The position numbers and the translations under genes are program-made. Under the pieces are notes generated by a model that ran no database searches, had not been told where the DNA came from, and saw only the letters and a program-made list of their open reading frames with translations. Below are positions 42,582 to 51,850 of a stretch of DNA of 64,000 nt, one piece after another. Within the stretch, counting starts at the first letter, position 1. The number at the start of each line of letters is the position of its first letter. This DNA is from RUG708 sp050946535 (GTDB lineage Bacteria > Bacillota > Clostridia > Peptostreptococcales > Anaerovoracaceae): contig JBMNUZ010000008.1 of the NCBI GenBank assembly GCA_050946535.1, positions 1 through 64,000 on the forward strand, in the 5' to 3' direction.

Positions 42582-44561
42582 TTACGACTCATCAATGCTC
42601 TGTGTAGAAGTATTTGACGAATCGTCAGTCACTCCGCTGTTTGAATTGCTGTCGGAACTGTTTCCGGAACTGCTGTCGCTGCTGTTTCCAGAACTGCTGT
42701 CGCTGCTGCTGTTTCCGGAATTGCTGTTCCCCGACGAGCTGTTGCTGCTTCCGGAATTGCTGTCACTGCTGGTGGCCTGCTTTCCTTTACTGATTACGAA
42801 GCTTACTGACTCGCCTTTTTTAACCGACGTTCCGGCGCTTACACCCTGGCTGATGACAGTACCAACCGGTTCATTGGAATATTCTTCGGTGACAGTTCCC
42901 ACGCTGAGTCCCGCTTCTGCGAGGGCGGATCTTGCAGCGCTTTCGCTGAGTCCCGTGATCGACGGCATTTCGACAGTCTGTTCCTCAGGTCCGTTGCTTA
43001 CGACGAGGCTGATGGTCGAGCCGAGTTCGGCATTTGTGCCGGCACCCGGACTCTGGCTTATTACCGTTCCTTTTTCAACGCTGTCGCTGTACTTGTACGA
43101 AACGGTGCCTACCGAGAAGCCCTGTTCTGTGATCGTAGCCTTTGCGTCCGAAAGCGTAAGCTCTCTTACATCAGGAACCGCCTTTTTGTCCGTCGTGTCG
43201 GTCGACGATTTCGCGAGCGTTAACATTACCGTACTGCCCTTCTTGACTTTCGTCCCCGCCGAAGGATCCGTGCTGACGACTTCTCCATCGCTGTATTCGC
43301 TGCTTTCCACGCTTGTGCTCAGATCGTATTCCAGGCCTTTCGCCGACAGCGCATCGGCCGCCTGCTCCTCTGTCATACCGACGACGTCAGGCACTTCGAC
43401 GCTTGACGTACCGAGGCCGTTCATCGCGTTCAGGAGCAGCATGCTCAGCGGTATCGCGCATATCAGCGCAAGGATTATCGCAAGCACCTTTATTTTCCTG
43501 TTTTTCTTCTTCTTTTTTTTGCGCTTTGCATTCCTGGCGGCACGCCTTGCAGCCGCCTTTTTTGCAGTCTCGTCTTCCTCTTCGTCATTCTGCTTCGCAG
43601 CAGCCTGGTTTTCGTTTTCACCGTCATCGTAGTAATCGTCCGATCCGTAGCCGTCATCATAGCTGTTGTACGGATTAGGACTTACCGCGTAAAAATCGTT
43701 GATGCCGTATACCTTTGTGGCATCGTCGACTTTTTTGTCTGCTCCTGCTCTCGCTGCGTCCAGAGCTTCGATCAGCTCGTCCGCCGAGGCATATCTCTGC
43801 TCGGGAGATCTCGCCGCCGCTTTGGTGACTATTTCATCCATGGCATGCGAAACCGACGGATTGACAGCCGAAGGTGCAGGTACATCCTTGTTTATATGCA
43901 TCATTGCAATGCTTACGGCGTTGTCTCCGTCGAACGGCACACGGCCTGTCAGCATCTCGTACATGACGATGCCGAGTGAATATATATCTGTCCTTGCGTC
44001 CACATATCCGCCTTTCGCCTGCTCAGGCGACAGATAGTGGACCGATCCCATGACAGTAGTCGAGCTGTTCACGATTGTGGCACCGTTTACCGCCTTTGCT
44101 ATGCCGAAATCGGCTATCTTGGGAATGCCGTCCTCGGTCATCAAAATATTATGAGGCTTGATGTCTCTGTGGATTATCTTCTTCTTGTGCGCTGCACTGA
44201 GTCCGGATGCGACTTGTCTCGCTATATCGATAGTCCTCTCCTCTGAAAGCGGTGCTTCGTCCTTTATCAGGTCTCCGAGGCTGTTTCCCTCGAGCAGCTC
44301 CATGACAATATAATAGATGTTAGATTCGCGGCCGACATCGTAGACAGATACGATGTTAGGATCCGACAGCCTCGCTGCAGCCTGTGATTCGCGCCTGAAA
44401 TTCTCGATAAATTTCGGATCCTTTATGAACTCCGGCTTTAAGATCTTGATGGCTACATATCTGTTGAGCATGCGGTCTTTGCCTTTATAAACGACAGCCA
44501 TACCTCCGTCGCCCTTCTTCTCAAGAAGGACGTAACGTCCCGCGAGGACTTTACTGCTCAT
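42582..44561 (-). CDS. prkC: PASTA-domain Ser/Thr protein kinase (PrkC/Stk1)
   Basis: A 659-residue membrane kinase that senses peptidoglycan fragments. The cytosolic kinase domain (about 9-270) has the Gly loop KKGDGGMAVVYKGKD, catalytic HRDIKPHNIL and DFGIAKA. A Lys/Arg-rich stretch leads to one membrane helix (about 355-379). Three extracellular PASTA repeats follow (starting VEVPDVVGM, KAVPDVREL, VEMPSITGL). The last 60 residues are a Ser/Asn/Gly low-complexity tail, an unusual extension after PASTA. AAGGAGG precedes the ATG. It is 14 bp downstream of its phosphatase prpC. Confidence 0.96.
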   Translation of the reverse strand: MSSKVLAGRYVLLEKKGDGGMAVVYKGKDRMLNRYVAIKILKPEFIKDPKFIENFRRESQAAARLSDPNIVSVYDVGRESNIYYIVMELLEGNSLGDLIKDEAPLSEERTIDIARQVASGLSAAHKKKIIHRDIKPHNILMTEDGIPKIADFGIAKAVNGATIVNSSTTVMGSVHYLSPEQAKGGYVDARTDIYSLGIVMYEMLTGRVPFDGDNAVSIAMMHINKDVPAPSAVNPSVSHAMDEIVTKAAARSPEQRYASADELIEALDAARAGADKKVDDATKVYGINDFYAVSPNPYNSYDDGYGSDDYYDDGENENQAAAKQNDEEEDETAKKAAARRAARNAKRKKKKKKNRKIKVLAIILALICAIPLSMLLLNAMNGLGTSSVEVPDVVGMTEEQAADALSAKGLEYDLSTSVESSEYSDGEVVSTDPSAGTKVKKGSTVMLTLAKSSTDTTDKKAVPDVRELTLSDAKATITEQGFSVGTVSYKYSDSVEKGTVISQSPGAGTNAELGSTISLVVSNGPEEQTVEMPSITGLSESAARSALAEAGLSVGTVTEEYSNEPVGTVISQGVSAGTSVKKGESVSFVISKGKQATSSDSNSGSSNSSSGNSNSGNSSSDSSSGNSSDSSSGNSSDSNSNSGVTDDSSNTSTQSIDES

Positions 44562-44575
44562 ATGAAACTTCCTCC

Positions 44576-45301
44576 TTATATCCTGACACTGACAGCTGTG
44601 ATATTGTCTGCACCGCCTCTGCTGTTAGCTTCGTCGACCAGCCTGGAGCACGCAGATCTCATGTCTCCGCTGTCTGTGATTATTTTATATATTTCACTGT
44701 CGGAAAGCTCATTATACAGGCCGTCTGTGCACATGAGAAGGATGTCACCCGGATAAACATCAAAAAGGAAGAGATCCGGTTCGACTTCGCTCTCAGCACC
44801 GATGGCACGGGTGATCATGTTCCTGTCTGGATGATTTTTTGCCTGTTCTCTGTCGATTATTCCCTTTTTCACTAGTCCGTTCACATATGTGTGGTCCTCT
44901 GTAACCTGCATGATATTTTCATCTCTCAGAAGATAGAGCCTGCTGTCGCCGACATTGATCACGTAAGCCTTTCCTCCGTCCAGCATAAGTATCACAAGCG
45001 TCGTTGCCATGCCGCCCGGAGCACTCTCCTTAGCAATGTTGTAAACATGACTGTTGACAGCAAAAATCAGAGAAACAAAATATTTTTTTACAGCATCCGG
45101 TCCTTCTTCCCTGGGAATAGGATTTTTTCTGATATATTCTGCAATATCTGCCATAGTGGTCCTGCTTGCGACCTCTCCGCTGTTGTGGCCTCCTACACCG
45201 TCTGCTATCAGGAAGACATCTTCCTCAGGAATGACAAAAAAAGCATCTTGATTTATATCTCTGACACGGCCGGTATCACACCGGAATCCGAATTCGTACA
45301 T
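44576..45301 (-). CDS. prpC: PP2C-type Ser/Thr phosphatase (PrpC/Stp1)
   Basis: A 241-residue PPM-family phosphatase, partner of the PrkC kinase. Metal-binding motifs are RDINQDAF (about residues 14-21), FLIADGVGGHNSGEVAS (about 31-47), VINVGDSRLYLLRD, DILLMCTDGLYNELSD and GGADNITAVSV. GGAGAACAACG precedes the ATG at 45301. It opens the prpC-prkC-rsgA-rpe run. Confidence 0.96.
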   Translation of the reverse strand: MYEFGFRCDTGRVRDINQDAFFVIPEEDVFLIADGVGGHNSGEVASRTTMADIAEYIRKNPIPREEGPDAVKKYFVSLIFAVNSHVYNIAKESAPGGMATTLVILMLDGGKAYVINVGDSRLYLLRDENIMQVTEDHTYVNGLVKKGIIDREQAKNHPDRNMITRAIGAESEVEPDLFLFDVYPGDILLMCTDGLYNELSDSEIYKIITDSGDMRSACSRLVDEANSRGGADNITAVSVRI

Positions 45302-45520
45302 CGTTGTTCTCCAAAGCTTTCCTAATAAGTATTAACATTCATTTAAGCGGACGGCCCTGCCGATCCGCATAAAACACTTATTTTATTTTACATCATCGGC
45401 GGCATGTCGGCAATATTCATGCATATTATAAGTAAGGAACCAAATAATGGAGTGTGTAATTTCTTAAAAATACCTTAAAATATTTTTAATTCTTAAAAAA
45501 TTATGAAAATTATCAAAAAA

Positions 45521-45557
45521 GTAAAAAAACGGCTGTAATAATACAGCCGTTTTTGAT
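45521..45557. terminator. Bidirectional terminator after the NlpC/P60 gene
   Basis: ACGGCTGT (45529-45536) and ACAGCCGT (45543-45550), extended by A and T flanks on both sides so that either strand ends in a T-run. It lies 42 bp past the NlpC/P60 stop. Confidence 0.85.
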
Positions 45558-45591
45558 TTTTTGAGTTGAATATCTGATTTCTATGGTCAAA

Positions 45592-46668
45592 TTACATCAT
45601 TGCATTAGGTCTTTCAACAGCCGCAAAATGATTTCCCCAATAACCAGTATATACGTTTGCAATTGAAACACCCTTGCTGCTTGCGCAGTTGATCATTTTA
45701 CCGTCTCCGATATAGATACCGACATGAGTGTATCCACTCTTTCCAGATGTACCCGAGAAGAATACGAGGTCTCCCGCACGGGCTTCAGATGTGCTTACTT
45801 CTGTGCACTGTGCACTGACTGAATTGCAGTCACCGTAGAATCTGTCCCAGACTCCTGCCTGGATCATGACATATCCTACATAGCCTGAGCAGTCAAAACC
45901 GCTTGGAGATCTTCCTCCCCCTACGTATTTGACTCCCATATACTTGTACGCTTCGTTAACGACAGCCGTACCGAGGGCTGATTTTCCGTAGATGACTACA
46001 TCTGAAGGGTAAGCAATCGACTGGAGGTCTCCGTTTGCCAGAAGCATCTGGTAAACGTTGTAATTAGTTCCGTTTACGGTTACATCGAGGGCTTTGCGTG
46101 AAATATACGCAAGAGTTCCTCTCGTGAAGGCAACAGACTTGAGCTGGCTTACGTCGCTCTCTGAAACGAGGCCTACAGAAACCGCTTTTGCATAGATCTC
46201 ATCTTCCGATGAATACTTGGTAATATCCTGATAACCAAGAGTCTGGAGCAGAATTACAAGGTAACAAGGAGCAGTGAGCTGATCATTATATCCGAATTCA
46301 GTATCGTTTCTCGAAACATCTACGCCGAGATATTCGAGATATCCTGGGAAACCAGTAGCATTGTCAGGAACATCCGAGTACTTTGTAGGAAATCTTCCTG
46401 ACTGAGCCATATCAACGGAGCCTATGAGCCTTACAGCTTCCTGAACTCCCTGAAGTCTGGTTGCCGCACTGTCCAGATCAAAACCCTTGTCTTCCGTGCC
46501 GCTTAACAGTCCGCACTGATAGAGCGTAATCGCTGATGAAAGATACTGGCTCGTAATATCAGTACTGGAATCAGCAGCATATGCTTCTGAATCTGTATCT
46601 GCAAAAGAAACAACGGAAAAGACCATAAGAATAGATATCACTAAACATAAGATTCGTTTAGGATTCAA
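45592..46668 (-). CDS. Secreted NlpC/P60 peptidoglycan endopeptidase
   Basis: A 358-residue exported hydrolase. The signal peptide spans residues 1-31 (RILCLVISILMVFSVVSFA). The middle (about 35-215) has SLH-like or dockless helical repeats (YLSSAITLYQCGLLSG, KYSDVPDNATGFPGYLEYLG). The C-terminal NlpC/P60 domain (about 230-358) has the catalytic Cys in SGFDCSGYVGYVM, His in YTHVGIYIGDGKMIN, and a polar third residue after NCASS. Such enzymes cut stem peptides of peptidoglycan. It has its own promoter, a 170-base leader and a terminator, and it sits between rsmB and prpC, the usual place of rlmN. Confidence 0.9.
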   Translation of the reverse strand: MNPKRILCLVISILMVFSVVSFADTDSEAYAADSSTDITSQYLSSAITLYQCGLLSGTEDKGFDLDSAATRLQGVQEAVRLIGSVDMAQSGRFPTKYSDVPDNATGFPGYLEYLGVDVSRNDTEFGYNDQLTAPCYLVILLQTLGYQDITKYSSEDEIYAKAVSVGLVSESDVSQLKSVAFTRGTLAYISRKALDVTVNGTNYNVYQMLLANGDLQSIAYPSDVVIYGKSALGTAVVNEAYKYMGVKYVGGGRSPSGFDCSGYVGYVMIQAGVWDRFYGDCNSVSAQCTEVSTSEARAGDLVFFSGTSGKSGYTHVGIYIGDGKMINCASSKGVSIANVYTGYWGNHFAAVERPNAMM

Positions 46669-46844
46669 AATTAACTCCCTTCGTTACAAGTTTCAACTTA
46701 TCAATATTCAATTTTAGGTAGAATTTCAATTTACCGCATCCAAACTGCCGATTTTTCAGATGCGATCTAAATTTCAGAGGGAAAAATCTCTGAAAAAAAT
46801 CTTGAAATTCTTAATATTCTCTTAAGAAAAATTAACACAAGTGC

Positions 46845-46873
46845 ATTATAACGCCCTTCAATCGAGGATGCAA
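46845..46873 (-). promoter_or_regulatory. Promoter of the NlpC/P60 gene
   Basis: TTGCAT (46868-46873) and TATAAT (46845-46850) on the minus strand with a 17-bp spacer. The leader of about 170 bases contains TTTCAGAG/CTCTGAAA and CGCATC/GATGCG inverted pairs, so it may be structured; I recognise no known riboswitch. Confidence 0.7.
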
Positions 46874-46952
46874 GCCATTATTTTCCATCTTGCCTGATTT
46901 TTCACGAAATCGATACCTGTTTTTTTAACTGATTTTTATTTTTATCATCAAA

Positions 46953-48245
46953 CTATAATTTTTCAAACACGCAAAAATAAAAGCCATCTGTACCATCAAA
47001 ATCGGGAAGGAGCTGAGCCTCTTTTTCGACCGAAAAATTTCTGAATTTTTTTAAAAAAATATTTTTTACGCGCTCATTTTCTTCATCTGAAATCGTACAA
47101 GTGCTGTACATGAGCTTCCCGTGCTCCCTTACATAAGGAGCCGAACTGCTTAGAATTTCAAGCTGCAGAGCGGCCAGTTCCTTTAATTTTTCTTTTCTGA
47201 AACGCGTCTTTATCTCCGGTCTGCGCCTGACTACGCCGAGGCCGGAGCACGGAACGTCAGCAATTACACGGTCCGCGGCACCGGTTAAATCTGGATTTGT
47301 CACGCGGCCGTCATTTTTCTTTACTTCGATAATATCTATGCCGAGGCGCGAAGCGGATTCTTCAATAAGTTTCAGCTTGTGTTCGTAGATGTCGCACGTG
47401 ACGATGTGCCCCGTGTTTTTCATGAGCATAGATGCAAAGAACGATTTGCCGCCCGGCGCTGCACATATATCCGCCACTGTTTCGCCTGGTTCCGGGGCCA
47501 GAGCGGAGACAGCCTCCATCGAACTCATATCCTGCACATAAAAAAGCCCGCCGCTGAATTCGGGTACGCTCATGAGGCCGCTTCCCTTTACAAGAAGAGC
47601 GTGCTCCATAACGTCAGGATTATCGGTTTCAGGACGTCTTACCTCAAAGCCCTTTTTCACGAGTATGTCTGAGAGGCTCTGAGCCGTCGTTTTAAGTGTG
47701 TTTACGCATATCACAAGCTCAGGGACTGAGTTCCCGGCTTTCATTATTTCCTCTGCTCTCCCGGCGCCGTACATGGAAATCCACATATCGGCTATGTCTC
47801 TTGAATACGAATACCTGACCGAGAGATACGCGGCCGGATCTTTGCTCCGGTCCGGAAGCGGCCGTCTATCCTTTCTTATATATGAACGAAGCACGCCGTT
47901 TACGAACCCGCTCAGGCTCCTGCACATTTTCTTCGAAAGCTTTACAGTTTCATCGACCGCCGTGTAATCCGGGACACTGTTCATGAATTCGATCTGGCAT
48001 ACGCCCATCCGGAGCAGCGTGCGTGCGCGGGGATTGACCTTTGTGATGCCTGTTTTTATAAGACCGTCGAGCATGTAATCTATATATATCTGGTTTTCGA
48101 GCACACCGTACACCAGAGATCTCACAAAAGCCTCGTCATCCGGGTGAAATCTCTTCACAGCCTTGTTGACTGCTATATTCGAATAGGCCTCTTTTTCATT
48201 TGTTTCGTACAGCGCCTCGTATGCCGCGCGTCTGTTAATATCCAT
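46953..48245 (-). CDS. rsmB: 16S rRNA (cytosine-967-C5)-methyltransferase RsmB
   Basis: A 430-residue enzyme with an N-terminal NusB-like RNA-binding domain (about 1-135; RRAAYEALYETNEKEAYSN) and a C-terminal m5C methyltransferase. The SAM motif is ADICAAPGGKS (about 257), the active-site motif is DVPCSGLGVVRRRPE, and the catalytic Cys is in YSTCTIS. GAGGATTAT precedes the ATG. It lies 147 bp downstream of fmt in the usual Firmicute order. Confidence 0.95.
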   Translation of the reverse strand: MDINRRAAYEALYETNEKEAYSNIAVNKAVKRFHPDDEAFVRSLVYGVLENQIYIDYMLDGLIKTGITKVNPRARTLLRMGVCQIEFMNSVPDYTAVDETVKLSKKMCRSLSGFVNGVLRSYIRKDRRPLPDRSKDPAAYLSVRYSYSRDIADMWISMYGAGRAEEIMKAGNSVPELVICVNTLKTTAQSLSDILVKKGFEVRRPETDNPDVMEHALLVKGSGLMSVPEFSGGLFYVQDMSSMEAVSALAPEPGETVADICAAPGGKSFFASMLMKNTGHIVTCDIYEHKLKLIEESASRLGIDIIEVKKNDGRVTNPDLTGAADRVIADVPCSGLGVVRRRPEIKTRFRKEKLKELAALQLEILSSSAPYVREHGKLMYSTCTISDEENERVKNIFLKKFRNFSVEKEAQLLPDFDGTDGFYFCVFEKL

Positions 48246-48392
48246 ATAATCCTCTGTTTTTCAACACTTCAGCCGGTCCCGGCGTACTATCCGCAGCTGA
48301 ATGTTTTATTTGACCATAATTTATTATGGATTATTTACGTCATCTGCTGCTTCGCAGAAGCTTTTTCCGGCTGATCTTGTGTTTTCGTGATC

Positions 48393-49331
48393 TCAGCCGA
48401 GGACAATTCCCTTTTCGATTGTGTTTCCTCTCAGATAATCGGAAACCTTCATCTGCTTTTTGCCAGGCATCTGTATCATCGTCACGAGAAGCACGCCGCT
48501 TCCGCAGGCGACTCTGATGCCGCCGCTGCTGACATCGGTCACTGTTCCCGGAGCCGCATCCGTCTTTTCATCCAGAGCAAACGCCTCTCTGATCTTCATT
48601 CGTCCGCCTTTGTATTCTGTAAATGCACCGGGCGACGGAGACATTCCTCTGATATGTCTGTCGATATACTCAGCGTCTCTGGTGAAATCTATCCTGCCCT
48701 CTGATTTGTCCACCATAGGTGCATAGCATGAGAGCGAGTCGTCCTGAGGAATTCTCGGGGCCGTCCCGTCCGCTATCGCAGGAAGGGTGTCGATCAGGAG
48801 CTCAGCTCCCATTTCTGCGAGCTCGTCAAAAAGCTCGCCGGCATTTTTATGTCCGATCTTTGTAGAAACGCTCGCAATCATGTCTCCCGTGTCGAGGCCT
48901 TCGGCCATGTGCATGAGCGTAACGCCGGTCTCTTCGTCGCCTTCCATGATGACGCGCTGTACGGGAGCAGCACCTCTGAATCTCGGAAGAAGCGAAGCGT
49001 GAATATTGATGCAGCCGAGCTTTGGTAGCTCAAGAACTTCTACTGGAAGTATCTTTCCGTAGGCAGCAACGATTATCAGATCGGGTGCCAGCTCTCTGAG
49101 CGTGTTCAGGAATTCCTCGTTGCCCTTCACCTTCGCAGGCTGGGCTACAGGCACGCCTGCCGCTTCGGCTGCCGCCTTAACCGGCGTAGGCACGATTTTT
49201 TTGCCGCGGCCTTTCCTGCTGTCGGGCTGTGTTACAGCCAGGCATACGCCGTAGCCGGCTTTTACGAGTGCATTAAAAGGAACCACAGCGAAATCCGGGG
49301 TTCCCATAAAAACGATCTTCAGATTTTTCAC
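48393..49331 (-). CDS. fmt: Methionyl-tRNA formyltransferase
   Basis: A 312-residue enzyme that formylates initiator Met-tRNA. KIVFMGTPDFAVVPFNAL opens the protein. VAAYGKILPVEVLELP, INIHASLLPRFRGAAPVQRVI (catalytic Asn-His-Asp triad region with SLLPRYRG-type loop) and a C-terminal OB domain follow. The start is GTG at 49331, overlapping the def stop by four bases and preceded by AAGGAACA. Coupled to def, as is common. Confidence 0.97.
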   Translation of the reverse strand: MKNLKIVFMGTPDFAVVPFNALVKAGYGVCLAVTQPDSRKGRGKKIVPTPVKAAAEAAGVPVAQPAKVKGNEEFLNTLRELAPDLIIVAAYGKILPVEVLELPKLGCINIHASLLPRFRGAAPVQRVIMEGDEETGVTLMHMAEGLDTGDMIASVSTKIGHKNAGELFDELAEMGAELLIDTLPAIADGTAPRIPQDDSLSCYAPMVDKSEGRIDFTRDAEYIDRHIRGMSPSPGAFTEYKGGRMKIREAFALDEKTDAAPGTVTDVSSGGIRVACGSGVLLVTMIQMPGKKQMKVSDYLRGNTIEKGIVLG

Positions 49332-49795
49332 TGTTCCTTAATCTCCCACATGTCTTTCGCTTTATCTATGTATAATATTCCATCGAGATGGTCGTTTTCG
49401 TGGCAGAACGCCCTCGCCAGGAGTCCTTCGCCTTCGTACTCGACTTCTTCGCCGTCTCTGCCGAGGCCTTTTATCTTTACATATTCAGGACGCACCACTT
49501 CACCGACTCTGTTCGGCAGGCTGAGGCATCCTTCTTCCCCGTCCTGCTCGCCTCTGGTCTCTACGATCTCAGGATTGATGAGGACTTTCGGATCTGTTCC
49601 ATCCATCATATCGACGACGAAGATCCTTCTGAGAACGCCTACCTGAGGCGCTGCAAGACCTACGCCCTCTGCATCGTGAAGCGTCTCGATCATGTCGTCG
49701 ATGAGCTGTCTCGTTCTGTCGGTCACCTCGGGAACAGGTCTGCATTTCTTTCTCAGAATATCATCCCCGTAAGTAACTATGTTTCTTAAAGCCAT
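49328..49795 (-). CDS. def: Peptide deformylase
   Basis: A 155-residue metalloprotease that removes the N-formyl group from new proteins. All three motifs are present: GVGLAAPQVG (about residues 42-51), EEGCLSLP (about 88-95), and HENDHLDG (about 131-138), a variant of the usual HExDHLxG. GGAGGAAGG precedes the ATG. It overlaps fmt and follows priA by 24 bp. Confidence 0.96.
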   Translation of the reverse strand: MALRNIVTYGDDILRKKCRPVPEVTDRTRQLIDDMIETLHDAEGVGLAAPQVGVLRRIFVVDMMDGTDPKVLINPEIVETRGEQDGEEGCLSLPNRVGEVVRPEYVKIKGLGRDGEEVEYEGEGLLARAFCHENDHLDGILYIDKAKDMWEIKEQ

Positions 49796-49819
49796 TTTCC
49801 TTCCTCCGAATATAACTTG

Positions 49820-51850
49820 TCATGTAATGCTGTAAGGATCGAGCTCTGCCACCATCACGACGTCTGCCGCCGGACCCGGAGCCCTGCTCCTTTCGGTTTT
49901 TATATTTTCAACCATCCTGCGGCAGTATTTTGTCTTTGCCACCGGACTTTTTATGATTATCTGATATCTGTAATGGCCGTTGAGCTTCGCCATATAAGCA
50001 GGCTGAGGCCTGAATATGGCGGTGCCGAGCTGTGCCATCTGGTCTGCGGCCATCCTGTAGATGCGCATCGCCTCGCCGGCCACGGTCTCTTCGTCTGTGC
50101 CTGAAAATACCAGCCTGATGATATTGGTGAACGGCGGATATCCGGCAATTTTCCTCACCGCGAGTTCCTCTCTGAAAAAAGCTTCGTAATCGCTTCTCGA
50201 AGCTGCGGCGATAGTCCTGTCATCCGGGGAATACGTCTGTATGATGACGTGGCCTGGCTCGGCTCCTCTCCCGGCTCTTCCCGAAGCCTGCACGATCAGC
50301 TGGTACGTGCGCTCGGCAGATCTGTAGTCTGGAATGTTGAGCGTAATGTCGGCGGCTATTATCCCGACGAGCCCGACATTCTCGAAATCGAGTCCCTTCG
50401 CGATCAGCTGCGTTCCGACGAGTATATTTATTTTACCCCTTTTAAAGAGGCTTAATATTCGCTTTGTTTCGCCTTTTTTCTGGGCTGCGTCCAGATCGAG
50501 CCTCGCGCACTCCGCTTCGGGAAACATCTCCCTGACAGCTTCCTCGAGCTGCTCGGTGCCTGCCCCGAAGAATTTCAGATACCTGCTTCCGCACTCCGGA
50601 CAGACTTCAGGAACTTTCTGGCTGCGTCCGCAGTAATGGCAGACGGCCCTGTTTCCTGATTTGTGATACGTCATCGAAATGCCGCACGAGCTGCACTTCA
50701 TGACGTATCCGCACGAACGGCACGAAATGAACGAGGAATAACCTCTTCTGTTAAGGAAGAGAATGATCTGTCTTCCCTCGTCGAGCGTCTTTTTAATGCG
50801 GCTCTGCATTTCAGCGCTGAAGATGCTTCTGTTGCCGTCGCGCAGCTCTTCTCTCATGTCGACTATGCTGACAGACGGCAGAGGCGTTTTATTGTGCCTC
50901 TCGCGGAGCTTCAGCTCGGTGAAGTAGCCCTGTCTCGCTCTGTAAGTGCTGACGACAGACGGCGTCGCGGATCCGAGTATCACCGTCGATCCGCTTATTT
51001 TCGCCCTCATGAGGGCGGCGCTCACGGCATCGTACTTAGGAGTCTGATCCGCTTTGTACGAAGATTCATGCTCCTCGTCGACTACTATAAGTCCCGGATC
51101 GCTGAACGGAGCAAAGACGGCCGAACGTGCGCCGACCATGATATGAGCTTCTCCGTTCCTGGCTCTCATCCACTGAACGTATCTCTGTCCCTGAGTCAGA
51201 CGGCTGTGCATGACAGCTACGTTTCCGGCGCCGAACCTCGCGGTGAACCGGCTTACGGTCTGCGGCGTCAGCGAGATCTCCGGCACGAGAATGATGACAT
51301 CGCGCCCTTCTTTCAGGGTTTCCTCGCACGCTCTCAGATAGACTTCGGTCTTGCCGCTGCTCGTCACTCCGTTCAGCAGAAAATATGCAGTCTCTCTTCT
51401 GTGGATGCATGGCTTGATGACGTCGAATGCCTCCTGCTGCTCTCCGGTGAGCGGCGGAGCTTCTGCAAGAACTTCGTGCTCCCCTTTCCGGTATTCATCC
51501 ATGGGATCTCTGGCCGGCTTGCGCTTCGGCTTTTTGCCCGGCGGTATCATGCACTTGACGGCGTCGATATAGCGGCACATATAGCGGTGCTTCATCCACG
51601 AGCTCATCCTTATGAGATCCGGAGGCAGCGAATACTCGTCCGAAATCGATGCCACATCCCGGAATCTCTTTATGCCTTCGGGAGCATCGTCGGAAACGCC
51701 GAAAACATATCCCGTGATCTCCCTCGGTCTGTTGGCGAATGCGACTTTCACGACGCTGCCGACGCTGACGCTGTCGTCTCTGCACCTGTATGTATAGAAA
51801 TTGTCCGTACTGTTGGAGACATTGTCTACAACCACATCTACATATTTCAT
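49820..51850 (-). CDS. priA: Primosomal protein N' (replication restart helicase PriA)
   Basis: A 676-residue superfamily 2 helicase that restarts stalled forks. The N-terminal 3'-DNA-binding domain (about 1-100) is followed by Walker A NGVTSSGKTEVYLRA (about 158) and the DEEH box. A zinc-binding module has eight Cys (CRSCGYVMKCSSC, then CHYCGRS and CPECGS), followed by GTEQLEE and the motif VI region VQASGRAGRGAEPG. The start overlaps the queH stop by four bases. First gene of the priA-def-fmt-rsmB run after queH. Confidence 0.96.
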   Translation of the reverse strand: MKYVDVVVDNVSNSTDNFYTYRCRDDSVSVGSVVKVAFANRPREITGYVFGVSDDAPEGIKRFRDVASISDEYSLPPDLIRMSSWMKHRYMCRYIDAVKCMIPPGKKPKRKPARDPMDEYRKGEHEVLAEAPPLTGEQQEAFDVIKPCIHRRETAYFLLNGVTSSGKTEVYLRACEETLKEGRDVIILVPEISLTPQTVSRFTARFGAGNVAVMHSRLTQGQRYVQWMRARNGEAHIMVGARSAVFAPFSDPGLIVVDEEHESSYKADQTPKYDAVSAALMRAKISGSTVILGSATPSVVSTYRARQGYFTELKLRERHNKTPLPSVSIVDMREELRDGNRSIFSAEMQSRIKKTLDEGRQIILFLNRRGYSSFISCRSCGYVMKCSSCGISMTYHKSGNRAVCHYCGRSQKVPEVCPECGSRYLKFFGAGTEQLEEAVREMFPEAECARLDLDAAQKKGETKRILSLFKRGKINILVGTQLIAKGLDFENVGLVGIIAADITLNIPDYRSAERTYQLIVQASGRAGRGAEPGHVIIQTYSPDDRTIAAASRSDYEAFFREELAVRKIAGYPPFTNIIRLVFSGTDEETVAGEAMRIYRMAADQMAQLGTAIFRPQPAYMAKLNGHYRYQIIIKSPVAKTKYCRRMVENIKTERSRAPGPAADVVMVAELDPYSIT

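Noticed and set aside
42577..43632. Leu/Ser-rich plus-strand ORF opposite prkC
   Set aside because: Its low complexity mirrors the Ser-rich tail and PASTA repeats of prkC read backwards.
46669..46845. Cyclic-di-AMP (ydaO-type) riboswitch before the NlpC/P60 gene
   Set aside because: Such genes often have one, and the leader has inverted pairs, but I see none of the conserved ydaO core sequence.
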